The position numbers were made by a program, and so were the translations under genes. From positions 1 to 64,000 of the forward strand of contig NZ_BMQA01000038.1 of NCBI RefSeq assembly GCF_014647875.1: a stretch of DNA of 64,000 nt, written 5' to 3'. Of the stretch, positions 8,488 to 16,902 are shown one piece after another. The notes under the pieces are model-generated. The model was not told where the DNA came from, did no database searches, and saw nothing but the letters and a program-made list of their open reading frames with translations. Positions within the stretch are counted from its first letter, which is position 1. Each line of letters begins with the position of its first letter. This DNA comes from Streptomyces brasiliensis (GTDB taxonomy: Bacteria; Actinomycetota; Actinomycetes; Streptomycetales; Streptomycetaceae).

Positions 8488-9957
8488 ATGGCTGAATTCG
8501 ACCTGGTGATCCGCAACGCCCGGGTGGTGCGTCCGGCGAGCGCTGCCCCCGAGCGTCTCGACGTCGCCGTCAAGGACGGCAAGTTCGTCGCCATCGAGCC
8601 GAGCATCGACGCCGAGCGCGGCGCCGAGGTACTCGACGCCGACGGCAAGCACCTGTTCCCCGGGGTGGTCGACGTGCACCAGCACTGGGGCATCTACAAC
8701 ACGCTGAGCGACGACGCCGACACCGAGAGCAGGGCCTCGGCCCAAGGTGGTGTCACGACCGGCATCACCTACATCCGCACCGGTGCCTACTACATGAACC
8801 GGACCGGCCCCTACCGCGAGGTGTTCCCGGACATCCTCGCCGCCGCCGAGGGCCGCTCCTACGTCGACTACGCCTTCCACGTCGCGCCGATACTCAAGGA
8901 GCACATCGACGAGATCCCGGATCTCATCGGCGACTTCGGCGTCCCGTCGTTCAAGGTCTTCATGTTCTACGGCAGCCACGGTCTACACGGGCGCTCCAGC
9001 GACCAGAGCTCCTTCCTGATGATCCCCGGGGATCAGTCCTACGACCTGGCGCACTTCGAGTTCGTGATGCGCGGGATCGAGAAGGCCCGTCGGGACCCGC
9101 GGTTCGCCGCCGACGCCGAGCACATCTCGCTGTCCCTGCACTGCGAGACGGCGGAGATCATGCGCGCCTACACCAAGCTGGTCGAGCAGGAGGGCAAGCT
9201 GACCGGCCTCGAGGCCTACAGTGCGTCCCGGCCGCCGCACTCGGAGGGCCTGGCGATCACCATCGCCTCCTACCTCGCTCACGAGACCGAGCTGCCGAAG
9301 ATCAACCTGCTGCACCTCACCTCGCGCAAGGCGATCGAAGCCGCGATGCTGATGCAGCAGACCTTCCCGCACATCGACTTCCGCCGCGAGGTCACCGTCG
9401 GCCACCTGCTCGCCGACTTCACCTCCGCCAACCTCGGTGGCAAGGTCAACCCGCCGCTGCGCTCGCGTGAGGATGTCGAGGCGCTGTGGGAGCACGTCCT
9501 GGCCGGCAACTTCTCGTGGGTCACCTCCGATCACGCCTGCTGCCGCGACGAGACGAAGTTCGGCGACCCGCGCGAGGACGTCTTCCTGGCCAAGTCGGGC
9601 TTCGGCGGCACGGAGTACCTCCTGCCGGGTCTGGTGAGCGAGGGCCGCAAGCGCGGACTCTCCTACCCGCAGATCGCTCAGCTCGTCGCCAAGAACCCGG
9701 CCGAGCGCTTCGGCCTGGCGGGCAAGGGCGACGTTGTGGTCGGGTACGACGCCGACTTCTGCCTCCTCGACGACACCGTCGACTACACGGTCCACGCCGA
9801 GGACTCGCTGTCCAGCCAGGAGTACACGCCCTTCGAGGGCTTCCAGCTGACCGCGAAGGTCACCGACACCTATGTCCGCGGCACTGCTGCGCTACGTGAC
9901 GAGAAGATCGTCGGAGCTCCGCAGGGCAAGTTCGTCCGGCGCTCCGGCCAGGCCTGA
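8488..9957 (+). CDS. Dihydropyrimidinase/hydantoinase-like amidohydrolase
   Basis: A 489-residue amidohydrolase-superfamily TIM barrel, related to dihydropyrimidinase, D-hydantoinase, allantoinase and dihydroorotase, which hydrolyse cyclic amides. Metal ligands are visible: VDVHQHWG (His64 and His66), SFKVFMFYG with the Lys156 that is carboxylated in the family, LHCET, LLHLTS, and the catalytic Asp in TSDHACC. I chose the ATG at 8488, which has GAGGG just upstream, over in-frame starts at 8458 and 8479. It ends the first plus-strand cassette. Its presence suggests that the pathway opens a cyclic ureide, imide or lactam. The specificity loops do not allow a precise substrate. Confidence 0.9.
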   Translation: MAEFDLVIRNARVVRPASAAPERLDVAVKDGKFVAIEPSIDAERGAEVLDADGKHLFPGVVDVHQHWGIYNTLSDDADTESRASAQGGVTTGITYIRTGAYYMNRTGPYREVFPDILAAAEGRSYVDYAFHVAPILKEHIDEIPDLIGDFGVPSFKVFMFYGSHGLHGRSSDQSSFLMIPGDQSYDLAHFEFVMRGIEKARRDPRFAADAEHISLSLHCETAEIMRAYTKLVEQEGKLTGLEAYSASRPPHSEGLAITIASYLAHETELPKINLLHLTSRKAIEAAMLMQQTFPHIDFRREVTVGHLLADFTSANLGGKVNPPLRSREDVEALWEHVLAGNFSWVTSDHACCRDETKFGDPREDVFLAKSGFGGTEYLLPGLVSEGRKRGLSYPQIAQLVAKNPAERFGLAGKGDVVVGYDADFCLLDDTVDYTVHAEDSLSSQEYTPFEGFQLTAKVTDTYVRGTAALRDEKIVGAPQGKFVRRSGQA

Positions 9958-9978
9958 GGGCCGACGGCGAGAGTCCGT

Positions 9979-10019
9979 CGCGACGGGGGTGCAGCCGGGC
10001 CGGCTGCACCCCCGTCGCG
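9979..10019. terminator. Bidirectional terminator between convergent operons
   Basis: A perfect 19-bp stem (CGCGACGGGGGTGCAGCCG at 9979-9997 paired with 10001-10019) with a 3-base loop. It lies between the amidohydrolase stop (9957) and the convergent lyase stop (10024) and can serve both strands. Confidence 0.92.
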
Positions 10020-10023
10020 TCTG

Positions 10024-10863
10024 TCACGCCGAACGATGGCGAGCCAGCGTCTCCTGCGCGGCGCGGATGACCGCGGCGTCGATGAGCCGGCCGGCGGCGT
10101 CGAGGGTCACCCCACCAGCCGCTTCGACGAACCGATCGAGCACGTCGCGCGCGGCGGCCACCTCGTCCTTACCCGGCGTCAGGACCTCATGGATCACCGG
10201 CACCTGCGCCGGGTGGATGGCCGTGCGCGAGCGAAAGCCGAGGTCGACCAGCTCGCGCGTCGTACGGCGGAAGGCATCGAGATCGCGGAAGTCGGTCGAC
10301 GTCGGGGCTACCGGTGCCGGCAGCCCGGCGGCCGCGCAGTGGAGGACCACCTGGAGTCGCAGGGTGGTGATGGCGTTCGCCGTCCCGGCCTTCCGCGCGA
10401 TCCGCAGGTCGCCGAGCAGGTCCACCTCGCCGATGCCGAGCGTGGTGAGACGCTCGTGGGCGGCGAGCTCGGGGAGCGCCAGCAGCGAGCCGGCGTCCTC
10501 GACAAGACCGACGACCGGCACCGGTCCGAGGCCCCGGGCCGCCTCGTGTCGCGCGAGCGTCTCGGCCAGCTCGCCGAGCGAGGCGGGGGAGCACTTGGCC
10601 AACAGGAGACCGTCGAGGCCGGGACGTACGACGGCGTCGAGGTCGTCGGCGAGCCCGATCGCGTCGACGCGGACCCACGTCTGCGTGCCGACAGGGCGTG
10701 GCCCCTCCAGCCAGGCCGTGACGGCGCCCCGCGCGGTGCCCTTCTCCGCCGCCGGGACCGCGTCCTCGAGGTCGAGGACCATCGCGTCCGCCTGGCCGCC
10801 CGCAGCCTTGGCGAACAGATCAGGGCGCGACGCGGGGACGTAGAGGAAGGAACGGGGCAGCAA
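10024..10863 (-). CDS. HpcH/HpaI (citrate lyase beta-like) CoA-ester lyase
   Basis: A 279-residue aldolase-fold lyase like CitE, malyl-CoA lyase and citramalyl-CoA lyase, which split beta-hydroxyacyl-CoA esters to acetyl-CoA plus a keto acid with Mg2+. Family marks are RSFLYVPASRPDLFAKA, AMVLDLEDAVPAAEK, the metal-binding Glu in GLVEDAGSLLALPE and the Asp in IGEVDLLGDL, and SRTAIHPAQVPVIHE. I start it at the TTG at 10863, just after GGGAGAG, because the sequence upstream overlaps the regulator and has no family similarity. It lies 34 bp behind the IclR gene in the same direction. It is a good partner for the CaiB transferase, giving the final C-C cleavage. Confidence 0.9.
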   Translation of the reverse strand: MLPRSFLYVPASRPDLFAKAAGGQADAMVLDLEDAVPAAEKGTARGAVTAWLEGPRPVGTQTWVRVDAIGLADDLDAVVRPGLDGLLLAKCSPASLGELAETLARHEAARGLGPVPVVGLVEDAGSLLALPELAAHERLTTLGIGEVDLLGDLRIARKAGTANAITTLRLQVVLHCAAAGLPAPVAPTSTDFRDLDAFRRTTRELVDLGFRSRTAIHPAQVPVIHEVLTPGKDEVAAARDVLDRFVEAAGGVTLDAAGRLIDAAVIRAAQETLARHRSA

Positions 10864-10897
10864 GGTCTCTCCCGGTGGTGGGGCAGTGGGGCGGGGC

Positions 10898-11668
10898 TCA
10901 GCCGTGCAGCAACTGGGTGATCGCGCGGGCTGCGTCGAGCACGAGGGCCGCGTGCTCCTCGTGGTCCTCGATGGCATAGCGGAACGCGGGGCCGGAGGAG
11001 CTGATCGAGCCCATGACGTTGTCGGCCGAGTCGAAGAACGGGGCGGCGATGGAAGCAGCGCCCGTGTTGCGCTCGTTGAGGGAGGTGGCGTAGCCGCGCT
11101 TGCGGACGAGGTCGAGCGCCTCGCGATAGGCCTGCTCGTCGAAGTCCGGCCGCGCGACCCGCAGCTGGCGGACCGCGTCGTCGGCGAAGGTGGACGGAAG
11201 GAACGCCAGGATGGCCCGGCTCGACGCCCCGGAGTGGAGCGGATATCGCGGACCGATCTCGATGACCATCTTCACCTCCTGCGGCGACTCGAACTGGTCG
11301 AGATAGATGCGCTCGTTGCCGACGAGCACCGACAGGGTCGTCGTCTCCTGCGTGACGTCCCGGAGGTGGCGAAGGATCGGTGACGCGATCGAGCGCACGT
11401 CGACCTGGCTCCAAGCCCGCGCCGACAGCCCCAGCGCCGCTGGCCCGAGCACGTACACCGACCCGCCGGGTACCACTTGGACCAGGGACCGGGAGACCAG
11501 CGACTGCAGGATCCGGTGGACGACCGCCTTGCTCAGCGACAGCGTGCGCGCGATCTTGGAGACGCCCAGCGGGCTGTCGGACCGGGCGAAGAGCAGCAGG
11601 ACGTCGGCCACCCGGTCAGCGGCTTCCGTGCCCCCGGGGGTCTCGCCGATCACCGGTGCTGGTGCCAC
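10898..11668 (-). CDS. IclR-family transcriptional regulator
   Basis: A 256-residue regulator. Residues about 15-75 form the winged HTH (VADVLLLFARSDSPLGVSKI, then LSLSKAVVHRILQSLV). The C-terminal GAF-like IclR effector domain holds LDQFESPQEVKMVIEIGPRYPLHSGASS and SIAAPFFDS. A GAGGAGG ribosome site precedes the GTG start. Members of this family sense pathway acids and bind short inverted repeats. It sits at the centre of the island, and a half-matching operator lies 22 bp before its start, consistent with autoregulation. It is the best candidate for the protein that binds the five 17-bp sites. Confidence 0.93.
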   Translation of the reverse strand: MAPAPVIGETPGGTEAADRVADVLLLFARSDSPLGVSKIARTLSLSKAVVHRILQSLVSRSLVQVVPGGSVYVLGPAALGLSARAWSQVDVRSIASPILRHLRDVTQETTTLSVLVGNERIYLDQFESPQEVKMVIEIGPRYPLHSGASSRAILAFLPSTFADDAVRQLRVARPDFDEQAYREALDLVRKRGYATSLNERNTGAASIAAPFFDSADNVMGSISSSGPAFRYAIEDHEEHAALVLDAARAITQLLHG

Positions 11669-11689
11669 GGGTCCTCCTCGGGTTGCGCC

Positions 11690-11706
11690 GTTTCGCTCGA
11701 CGAAAA
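11690..11706. promoter_or_regulatory. 17-bp inverted repeat, island operator copy 3
   Basis: GTTTCGCTCGACGAAAA. The left half matches the other copies exactly; the right half is degenerate (GAAAA for GGAAC). It lies in front of the IclR gene, as an autoregulatory site would. Confidence 0.45.
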
Positions 11707-11858
11707 ATACGGCATCGGTGTTGTGTGCCAGGGCTTCAGGTGAACGCCCACGTCAGCGGAACAGTTCCCGCCGTACGACGAGCGTTCGCGGGTGCGCGCG
11801 GCGCATGCGCCGCCTCCCGAGTCCGCCCATCGGAACGCCTGCGTCGCGGTGGGGATGG

Positions 11859-13256
11859 TCATCCCACCTCCAGGCCGCGCAGGATCGCGCCGAGCGGCTC
11901 GGGGCCCTGTTCGCCGAGGCCGGCCACGGCCGCGAGCACGTCACGGGATCGCTGCTCGCCGACCACGGCAGTCAGCAGGATCGCCGCCTTACCGGTGACC
12001 ACTTCGTCGTCGAGGCCGTCGGGCCCGTCGCCGCGGGGCACGCCGTGGACGCTGGTGCTGAGGACGGTGCCGTCGGTGAGCTCCACCGTCACCACCGCCG
12101 GCCGGCCGGCCGGGTAGCCGGCGTCGAGCGCTGGGTCGTGGCGCACCTCGACCCGGCTCGCGAGCGCGCGCAGGGCGGTGTCGGCCAGGGTGTCGGGCTC
12201 GAGCGCGCCGTTGCGCAGGGTGCCGAGGGTCAGCCCGGCGGCGACCGTCCAGGGGATGCTGAAGCGGGCGGCCAGCTCGTTGCGCGGCTCGGGGGCGGCG
12301 AAAGCTGCCGCGGCCCGGTAGGTGTCGACCCGGACATCGCCGATGTCGCCGGGCCCGAACGGCCCGGACCCGACGAGGTCCTCGACAGCGTCGTTGACGC
12401 CGTGCAGCAGGGCGCAGGTCGGGTGGCGCTTGAGGTAGCCGTCGAGCGTCATCCACGTGCCCGGCTCGAGCAGCGAGGTGAGCCGGTCGGTGAAGCCGGC
12501 CGGGTCCGCGGCGACCCACTTCGCGAAGTGCCGCTCCAGGGTGCCGGGCGTGGCCCGGGCGCCGGCGGCGGCCGCTTGGCCGTGCACCACGGCGGCCTGC
12601 GCCGCCGAGGCGAGGTAGAGGTGCTGGCTGGTCCAGCCGTCGAAGACCCCCCACGCGTCGGGTACGGACGGCAGCGCGGCGGCCAGTTCCACCGCGGCGG
12701 CGATCGCGTCCGGGTCGCCGTCGGTGAGCAGGTGGGCGACGCCCGCGGCCGCTCCGAGGGTGGCCCAGGTCCCGATGTCGTGGACGCCGGCCGGCGTACC
12801 GTCCATGGCCAGGCCGATGCGCACGCCGGTCTCGTAGCCGGCGAGCATGGCTGAGAGCGTGGCGGGACCGCCCGCGCCGGCCGCCTCGGCGACGGCGAAT
12901 ACGGCGGGCACGACGTGTGAGGCCGGATGGCCCCGGGCACGCCGGTGCCCGTCCTGCAACTGCTCGCGGGCGACCGGCATCGCATTGAGGAAGGCCGCGC
13001 TCGCCGGCGGCATCCCCGACCGGCGGCCGACCACTGTGCTCGGGCCGTCACCGACGGCGAAAGCGGCGTGGAGCTTCGCCACGTCCGGGCGGGCCAGCCC
13101 CGAGACGCCGGTGGCGATCACGTCGGCGACCAGGGCCTCCAGTCGCTGCCGTACGGCCTCGGGAGCGCCCGGCAGCTGGATCCGGGCCGCGAACGCGCCG
13201 AGCCGGCCGGTGAGACCGGTCACGGGCGGCGCGGCGCCGCGTTCGGCCGTGACCAT
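11859..13256 (-). CDS. MmgE/PrpD family protein 2 (QDG-GHPASH type)
   Basis: A 465-residue MmgE/PrpD protein. In place of DYDDTH it has REQLQDGHRRARGHPASHVV, then GVHDIGTWATLGAAAGV, CALLHGVNDAVEDL and LAARFSIPWTVAAGL. Chosen start: ATG 13256 behind GAGGAGG. The open frame continues upstream, but that part overlaps the operator region and has no family similarity. It is transcribed divergently from the importer operon and towards the IclR and lyase genes. It closely resembles the lower-GC copy at 27270-28679 in these motifs. The loss of the DYDDTH acidic pair suggests chemistry other than methylcitrate dehydration. Confidence 0.88.
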   Translation of the reverse strand: MVTAERGAAPPVTGLTGRLGAFAARIQLPGAPEAVRQRLEALVADVIATGVSGLARPDVAKLHAAFAVGDGPSTVVGRRSGMPPASAAFLNAMPVAREQLQDGHRRARGHPASHVVPAVFAVAEAAGAGGPATLSAMLAGYETGVRIGLAMDGTPAGVHDIGTWATLGAAAGVAHLLTDGDPDAIAAAVELAAALPSVPDAWGVFDGWTSQHLYLASAAQAAVVHGQAAAAGARATPGTLERHFAKWVAADPAGFTDRLTSLLEPGTWMTLDGYLKRHPTCALLHGVNDAVEDLVGSGPFGPGDIGDVRVDTYRAAAAFAAPEPRNELAARFSIPWTVAAGLTLGTLRNGALEPDTLADTALRALASRVEVRHDPALDAGYPAGRPAVVTVELTDGTVLSTSVHGVPRGDGPDGLDDEVVTGKAAILLTAVVGEQRSRDVLAAVAGLGEQGPEPLGAILRGLEVG

Positions 13257-13350
13257 TGAAGTCCTCCTCGGATCCGGGGTGCGGTCGGGGCGGCAGGAGC
13301 TGCCGGGGCGTCCTGAGAACTGGCCGAACACCCTGGTCGGCCCCAAGTGC

Positions 13351-13367
13351 GTTTCTGTAGACGGAAC
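13351..13367. promoter_or_regulatory. 17-bp inverted repeat, island operator copy 4
   Basis: GTTTCTGTAGACGGAAC, 94 bp before the minus-strand MmgE/PrpD start, in the divergent promoter region. Confidence 0.65.
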
Positions 13368-13540
13368 AATCATCCGGCCAGGGGAGCGAGACGTCAATGA
13401 TCTGCGCCCAGGTGCCTCGGCGAGCGCCTGACCGTGTATTTCTGCAGCTTTTCGTGCGGAACTGGGCTTGCATGGATCTTGCCCAAGACCATTGACGTGA
13501 GTCGGAGCACATGTCACAGTCGCCATCAATCGACGAGGGC

Positions 13541-13557
13541 GTTCCCATAGCCGGAAC
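13541..13557. promoter_or_regulatory. 17-bp inverted repeat, island operator copy 5
   Basis: GTTCCCATAGCCGGAAC, the most symmetrical copy, 44 bp before the substrate-binding protein start. With copy 4 it brackets the divergent promoters of the importer and the MmgE/PrpD-IclR-lyase operon. Confidence 0.7.
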
Positions 13558-13601
13558 GATCACTCACTAGTCCTGGCATCAAAGATCAGGAGCCAATCAG
13601 G

Positions 13602-14837
13602 ATGCGAGCAAGAAACTTCGTGAGTGTGATCGCCGCGGTCGGCGCGGGTGTCGCCCTCGTTTCCGGGTGCGGTCAAGGTGGTGCCAGCGGATCGAGTGGT
13701 GATTCCAAGGTCATCAAGATCGGCACCCTCCACCCGATGACGGGCTCCAATGCGGGCGATGGTGCCCAGCTACAGCACGGCGCCGAGCTGGCCGTCAAGA
13801 AGATCAACGACGCCGGCGGAATCAAAGCCCTCGGTGGCGCGAAGCTCGAGCTGGACGCGGGTGACACCAAGGGGACACCGGACACCGGCCAGAGCGAGGC
13901 CCAGCGACTCGTGAGCGACGGTGCCGTGGCGCTGGTCGGCAGCTACCAGAGTGCGGTGAGCGCGAACATCGCCGCGGTGGCCGAGCGCAACAAGGTGCCG
14001 TTCGTCATGGACATCTCCGGTGACGACGCGATCCTCTCGCACGGCTACCGGTACTCGTTCCGCCTGCAGCCGCAGAACTCCAGGTTCGGGGCCACCGCTG
14101 CCCAATACATCAAGGACATCACCAAATCCAAGGGCCGCCCCGTCACCAAGATCGCCTACCTCCACGAGGCGACCGCCTTCGGCACCGGCGTCTACACGGC
14201 CTTCAAGAGCGAGGCCCAGAAGCTCGGTCTGGCGATGGGCCCGGAGATCACCTATGACGCCGCCAGCGTGTCCGACCTGACCACGCAGATCGCAAAGGTC
14301 AAGGCGAGCGGCGCGAACATCCTGGTGGTCTCCGGCTACTACCGCGACGGTGTGCTCGCAGCGAAGGCGGTCCAGACCGTCAAGCCGAAGCTCGACGCCG
14401 TCATCGGTGCTGCCGACGGCGCCTTCGACCAGCCGCAGTTCCCGACCGACGCCGGGTCCGCCGCGAACGGCTACTTCGACGTGAATTACCACCTGAACGA
14501 CAAGAGTGCCGAGGCGAAGGCCTTCGCCGACCTCTACCAGGCGGCGTATCACGACAAGGCCCGCGCGAGTGCCGGCTTCGCCTACGACTCGGTCCGCATC
14601 ATCGCGGCGGCGTTGGAGCGCGCCGGCTCGAAAGACCCCGGGAAGATCCGCGACGCGATCGCCAAGACCGACCTGAATCCGCTGTCGCTCTCGAACGGTC
14701 CGGTGACCTTCGACGAGAAGGGGGAGAACACCGCCGGCCTGCCGGTCCTGACACAGATCCAGGACGGCGCCCCGTCCGTGGTCTACCCGGACAACCTCGC
14801 CGCCAAGACCATTGTCTACCCGGCCCCGGTCCAGTGA
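13602..14837 (+). CDS. ABC importer substrate-binding lipoprotein (LivJ type)
   Basis: A 411-residue periplasmic-binding-type lipoprotein of the branched-chain amino acid/amide family. The signal peptide ends in the lipobox VSGC, so Cys near residue 23 would be lipidated and hold the protein outside the membrane. The body has the type I fold marks: KIGTLHPMTGSNAGDG, AVKKINDAGGIKALGG, ALVGSYQSAVSANIAAVAER and the late GFAYDSVRIIAAAL. It is the first gene of a five-gene importer and overlaps the permease start by GTGA. Family members carry amino acids, urea, amides or aromatic acids, so the ligand here is probably the island's substrate rather than leucine. Confidence 0.93.
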   Translation: MRARNFVSVIAAVGAGVALVSGCGQGGASGSSGDSKVIKIGTLHPMTGSNAGDGAQLQHGAELAVKKINDAGGIKALGGAKLELDAGDTKGTPDTGQSEAQRLVSDGAVALVGSYQSAVSANIAAVAERNKVPFVMDISGDDAILSHGYRYSFRLQPQNSRFGATAAQYIKDITKSKGRPVTKIAYLHEATAFGTGVYTAFKSEAQKLGLAMGPEITYDAASVSDLTTQIAKVKASGANILVVSGYYRDGVLAAKAVQTVKPKLDAVIGAADGAFDQPQFPTDAGSAANGYFDVNYHLNDKSAEAKAFADLYQAAYHDKARASAGFAYDSVRIIAAALERAGSKDPGKIRDAIAKTDLNPLSLSNGPVTFDEKGENTAGLPVLTQIQDGAPSVVYPDNLAAKTIVYPAPVQ

Positions 14838-15859
14838 CCGCCCGCACGACGTCCGAAGAGGCGGTCCCGTCTGAGGGCGGGACCATCTCTCGGGGCGGGA
14901 CGAGCCGGCGAGCGGCGCTGGGCCGCTCGCCGGTGACGGTGACCTTCGCGCTGCTGATCGGCCTCACCGTGGCAGCACTGCTGCGCTCCGGCAGTACGGC
15001 CATCACGGGCCAGGCCCTCCTCACCGGTCTGATCGCGGGCGGCGTCTACAGCCTGCTCGCGATGGGTCTTTCCCTGATCTTCGGCGTGCTCGACATCGTC
15101 AACTTCGCGCACGGTGCGTTCCTCGGCGTCGGCCTCTTCGTCACCTACGAGGTCGCCCATCAGACCGGCCTCAACCCCTACATCGCGCTTCCGGTCGCGA
15201 TCGTCGGACTCTTCGTCCTCGGGGCACTCATCCAGTTGCTGCTGCTCAACCGCACCATAGGCGGCAGCCTGGAGCGGCAGCTGCTCATCACGCTCGGCCT
15301 CTCCCTGCTGATCAGCAACGTCCTGCTGCTGGCCTTCGGCGGCGACCCACTCTCGGCGAACCTCACCAGCGACCCGGGCGTGCACGTCTTCGGAGCCGTC
15401 GCCAACCTCTCCCGGGTGATCGCCTTCGGCGCCGCCCTCGTGCTGGCGGTGCTGCTCTACGTCCTGCTCGAGCGCACCTCGTTCGGGCGGGCCATTCGCG
15501 CCGTCGCCGCGAGCCGGCAGGGTGCCGGGCTGGTCGGGATCGACGTACGGCTCGTCTATGTCGTCACCTTCGGCCTCGGCACCGCCTGCGCCGGAGCGGC
15601 CGGGATGCTCATCGCGCCGTTCACCACCATCACCCCGACCGCGGGAGACCAGTTCAACATCCTCGCCTTCGTGGTCGTCGTGATGGGCGGCCTCGGCAAC
15701 GTGACCGGCGCCCTCGTCAGCGGCCTGATCGTCGGCCTGGTCGAGCAGCTCGGCGGGGTCGCGATCGCCGGACAGAGCCCGCTGCTCGGCGTCTTCATCC
15801 TCTTCCTGCTCATCCTCCTGATCCGGCCGCAGGGCATCTTCGGAGCGAAGGCACCATGA
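14834..15859 (+). CDS. ABC importer permease (LivH type)
   Basis: A 341-residue inner-membrane permease. After an unusual polar N-terminal stretch of about 35 residues it has the classic GLIAGGVYSLLAMGLSLIFGVLDIVNFAHGAF opening, several helices, and the cytoplasmic EAA-like loop FGRAIRAVAASRQGAGLVGID, which contacts the ATPase. It starts at GTG overlapping the lipoprotein stop and its own stop overlaps the next ATG. It pairs with the LivM-type protein to form the channel. Confidence 0.93.
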   Translation: MTARTTSEEAVPSEGGTISRGGTSRRAALGRSPVTVTFALLIGLTVAALLRSGSTAITGQALLTGLIAGGVYSLLAMGLSLIFGVLDIVNFAHGAFLGVGLFVTYEVAHQTGLNPYIALPVAIVGLFVLGALIQLLLLNRTIGGSLERQLLITLGLSLLISNVLLLAFGGDPLSANLTSDPGVHVFGAVANLSRVIAFGAALVLAVLLYVLLERTSFGRAIRAVAASRQGAGLVGIDVRLVYVVTFGLGTACAGAAGMLIAPFTTITPTAGDQFNILAFVVVVMGGLGNVTGALVSGLIVGLVEQLGGVAIAGQSPLLGVFILFLLILLIRPQGIFGAKAP

Positions 15860-16902
15860 CCACGACCACCGCACCACCCGCACCTACCCCGGCACCGACG
15901 CGGGAACGCGCGCAGTCGCTGAAGCGCTCGCTGCTCATCCTGGTCGCCATTGCGGCGGTGGCCGCCTGCGCCCCCTTCGTGCTCCCCGAGTCGCGCCAGT
16001 CCATCGCCATCCGCGTGCTGATCTTCGCCATGATGGCCATCGGCTGGAACCTGATGAGCGGCTACGGCGGCATGTTCAGCTTCGGCCACGCCGCCTACTT
16101 CGGCATCGGCGCGTACACCGACACCTATCTACTGGTCACCTTCGGCTGGTCGCCCTGGCTGGCCCTGGTGGTCGGGGCCGCGCTGGCCGCGCTGGTCGCA
16201 GCCGGCATCGGCTATGTCGCCTTCCGTTACAAGCTGCGCAGCGCCTACTTCGCGCTGGGGACCTTCGCCATCGCCGAGATGCTGCGCCTGCTGGCCACCA
16301 ACACCAAGTGGGTCAACGGCACCACGGGCTATCACGTGCCGCTGCTGCCGGAATCGTCGTGGACCATGCTGCAGTTCGGCGCCAACGCGGCCGAGTACTT
16401 CTACATCGGGCTCGCGATGGTCGTGGTCTGCATGGTCGTCACCCTGCTCTACCTGCGCTCGCGCTCGGGCATCTACACGGTGGCGATCCGCGACAACGAG
16501 GATGCGGCCGACGCGCTCGGCATCAGCGTCATGCGGGTCAGGCTGACCACGATGGCGCTCTCGGCGGCGATAACCGCCGCGGCCGGCATGTTCTACGCCC
16601 AGTACTACACGTTCGTCGACCCCGACACCGCCTTCGGTTCGGCCCAGTCGGTGCAGGCCATCGCGCCCGCCGTCATCGGCGGCGTCGCGACGCCGTGGGG
16701 CCCGCTCGTCGGCGCCCTGATCCTCGGCCCGCTGGCGGACCTGACGGTCACCTGGCTGCGCACCCCGCCCGCGTTCCTGGACTTCCTCACCGGCCGCAGC
16801 GGGCTGGACGTCGTCCTCTACGCGATCTTGCTGATCGTGATCGCACTGGTTCTGCCCAAGGGCATCGTCGGATCGATCCAGGAATGGTGGAAGCGCCGAT
16901 GA
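15856..16902 (+). CDS. ABC importer permease (LivM type)
   Basis: A 348-residue permease with about ten helices. Family marks are GWNLMSGYGGMFSFGHAAYFGIGAY near the start, YTVAIRDNEDAADALGISV as the ATPase-contacting loop, and a late SVQAIAPAVIGGVATPWGPLVGA. ATGA overlaps link it to both neighbours. It forms the second half of the membrane channel with the preceding LivH-type protein. Confidence 0.93.
   Translation: MTTTTAPPAPTPAPTRERAQSLKRSLLILVAIAAVAACAPFVLPESRQSIAIRVLIFAMMAIGWNLMSGYGGMFSFGHAAYFGIGAYTDTYLLVTFGWSPWLALVVGAALAALVAAGIGYVAFRYKLRSAYFALGTFAIAEMLRLLATNTKWVNGTTGYHVPLLPESSWTMLQFGANAAEYFYIGLAMVVVCMVVTLLYLRSRSGIYTVAIRDNEDAADALGISVMRVRLTTMALSAAITAAAGMFYAQYYTFVDPDTAFGSAQSVQAIAPAVIGGVATPWGPLVGALILGPLADLTVTWLRTPPAFLDFLTGRSGLDVVLYAILLIVIALVLPKGIVGSIQEWWKRR

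Noticed and set aside
4565..9795. Very long open frames on the minus strand across the first island cassette
   Set aside because: They are antisense to well-supported genes with clear family motifs and contain Arg/Gly/Asp-rich repetitive sequence typical of high-GC shadow frames.
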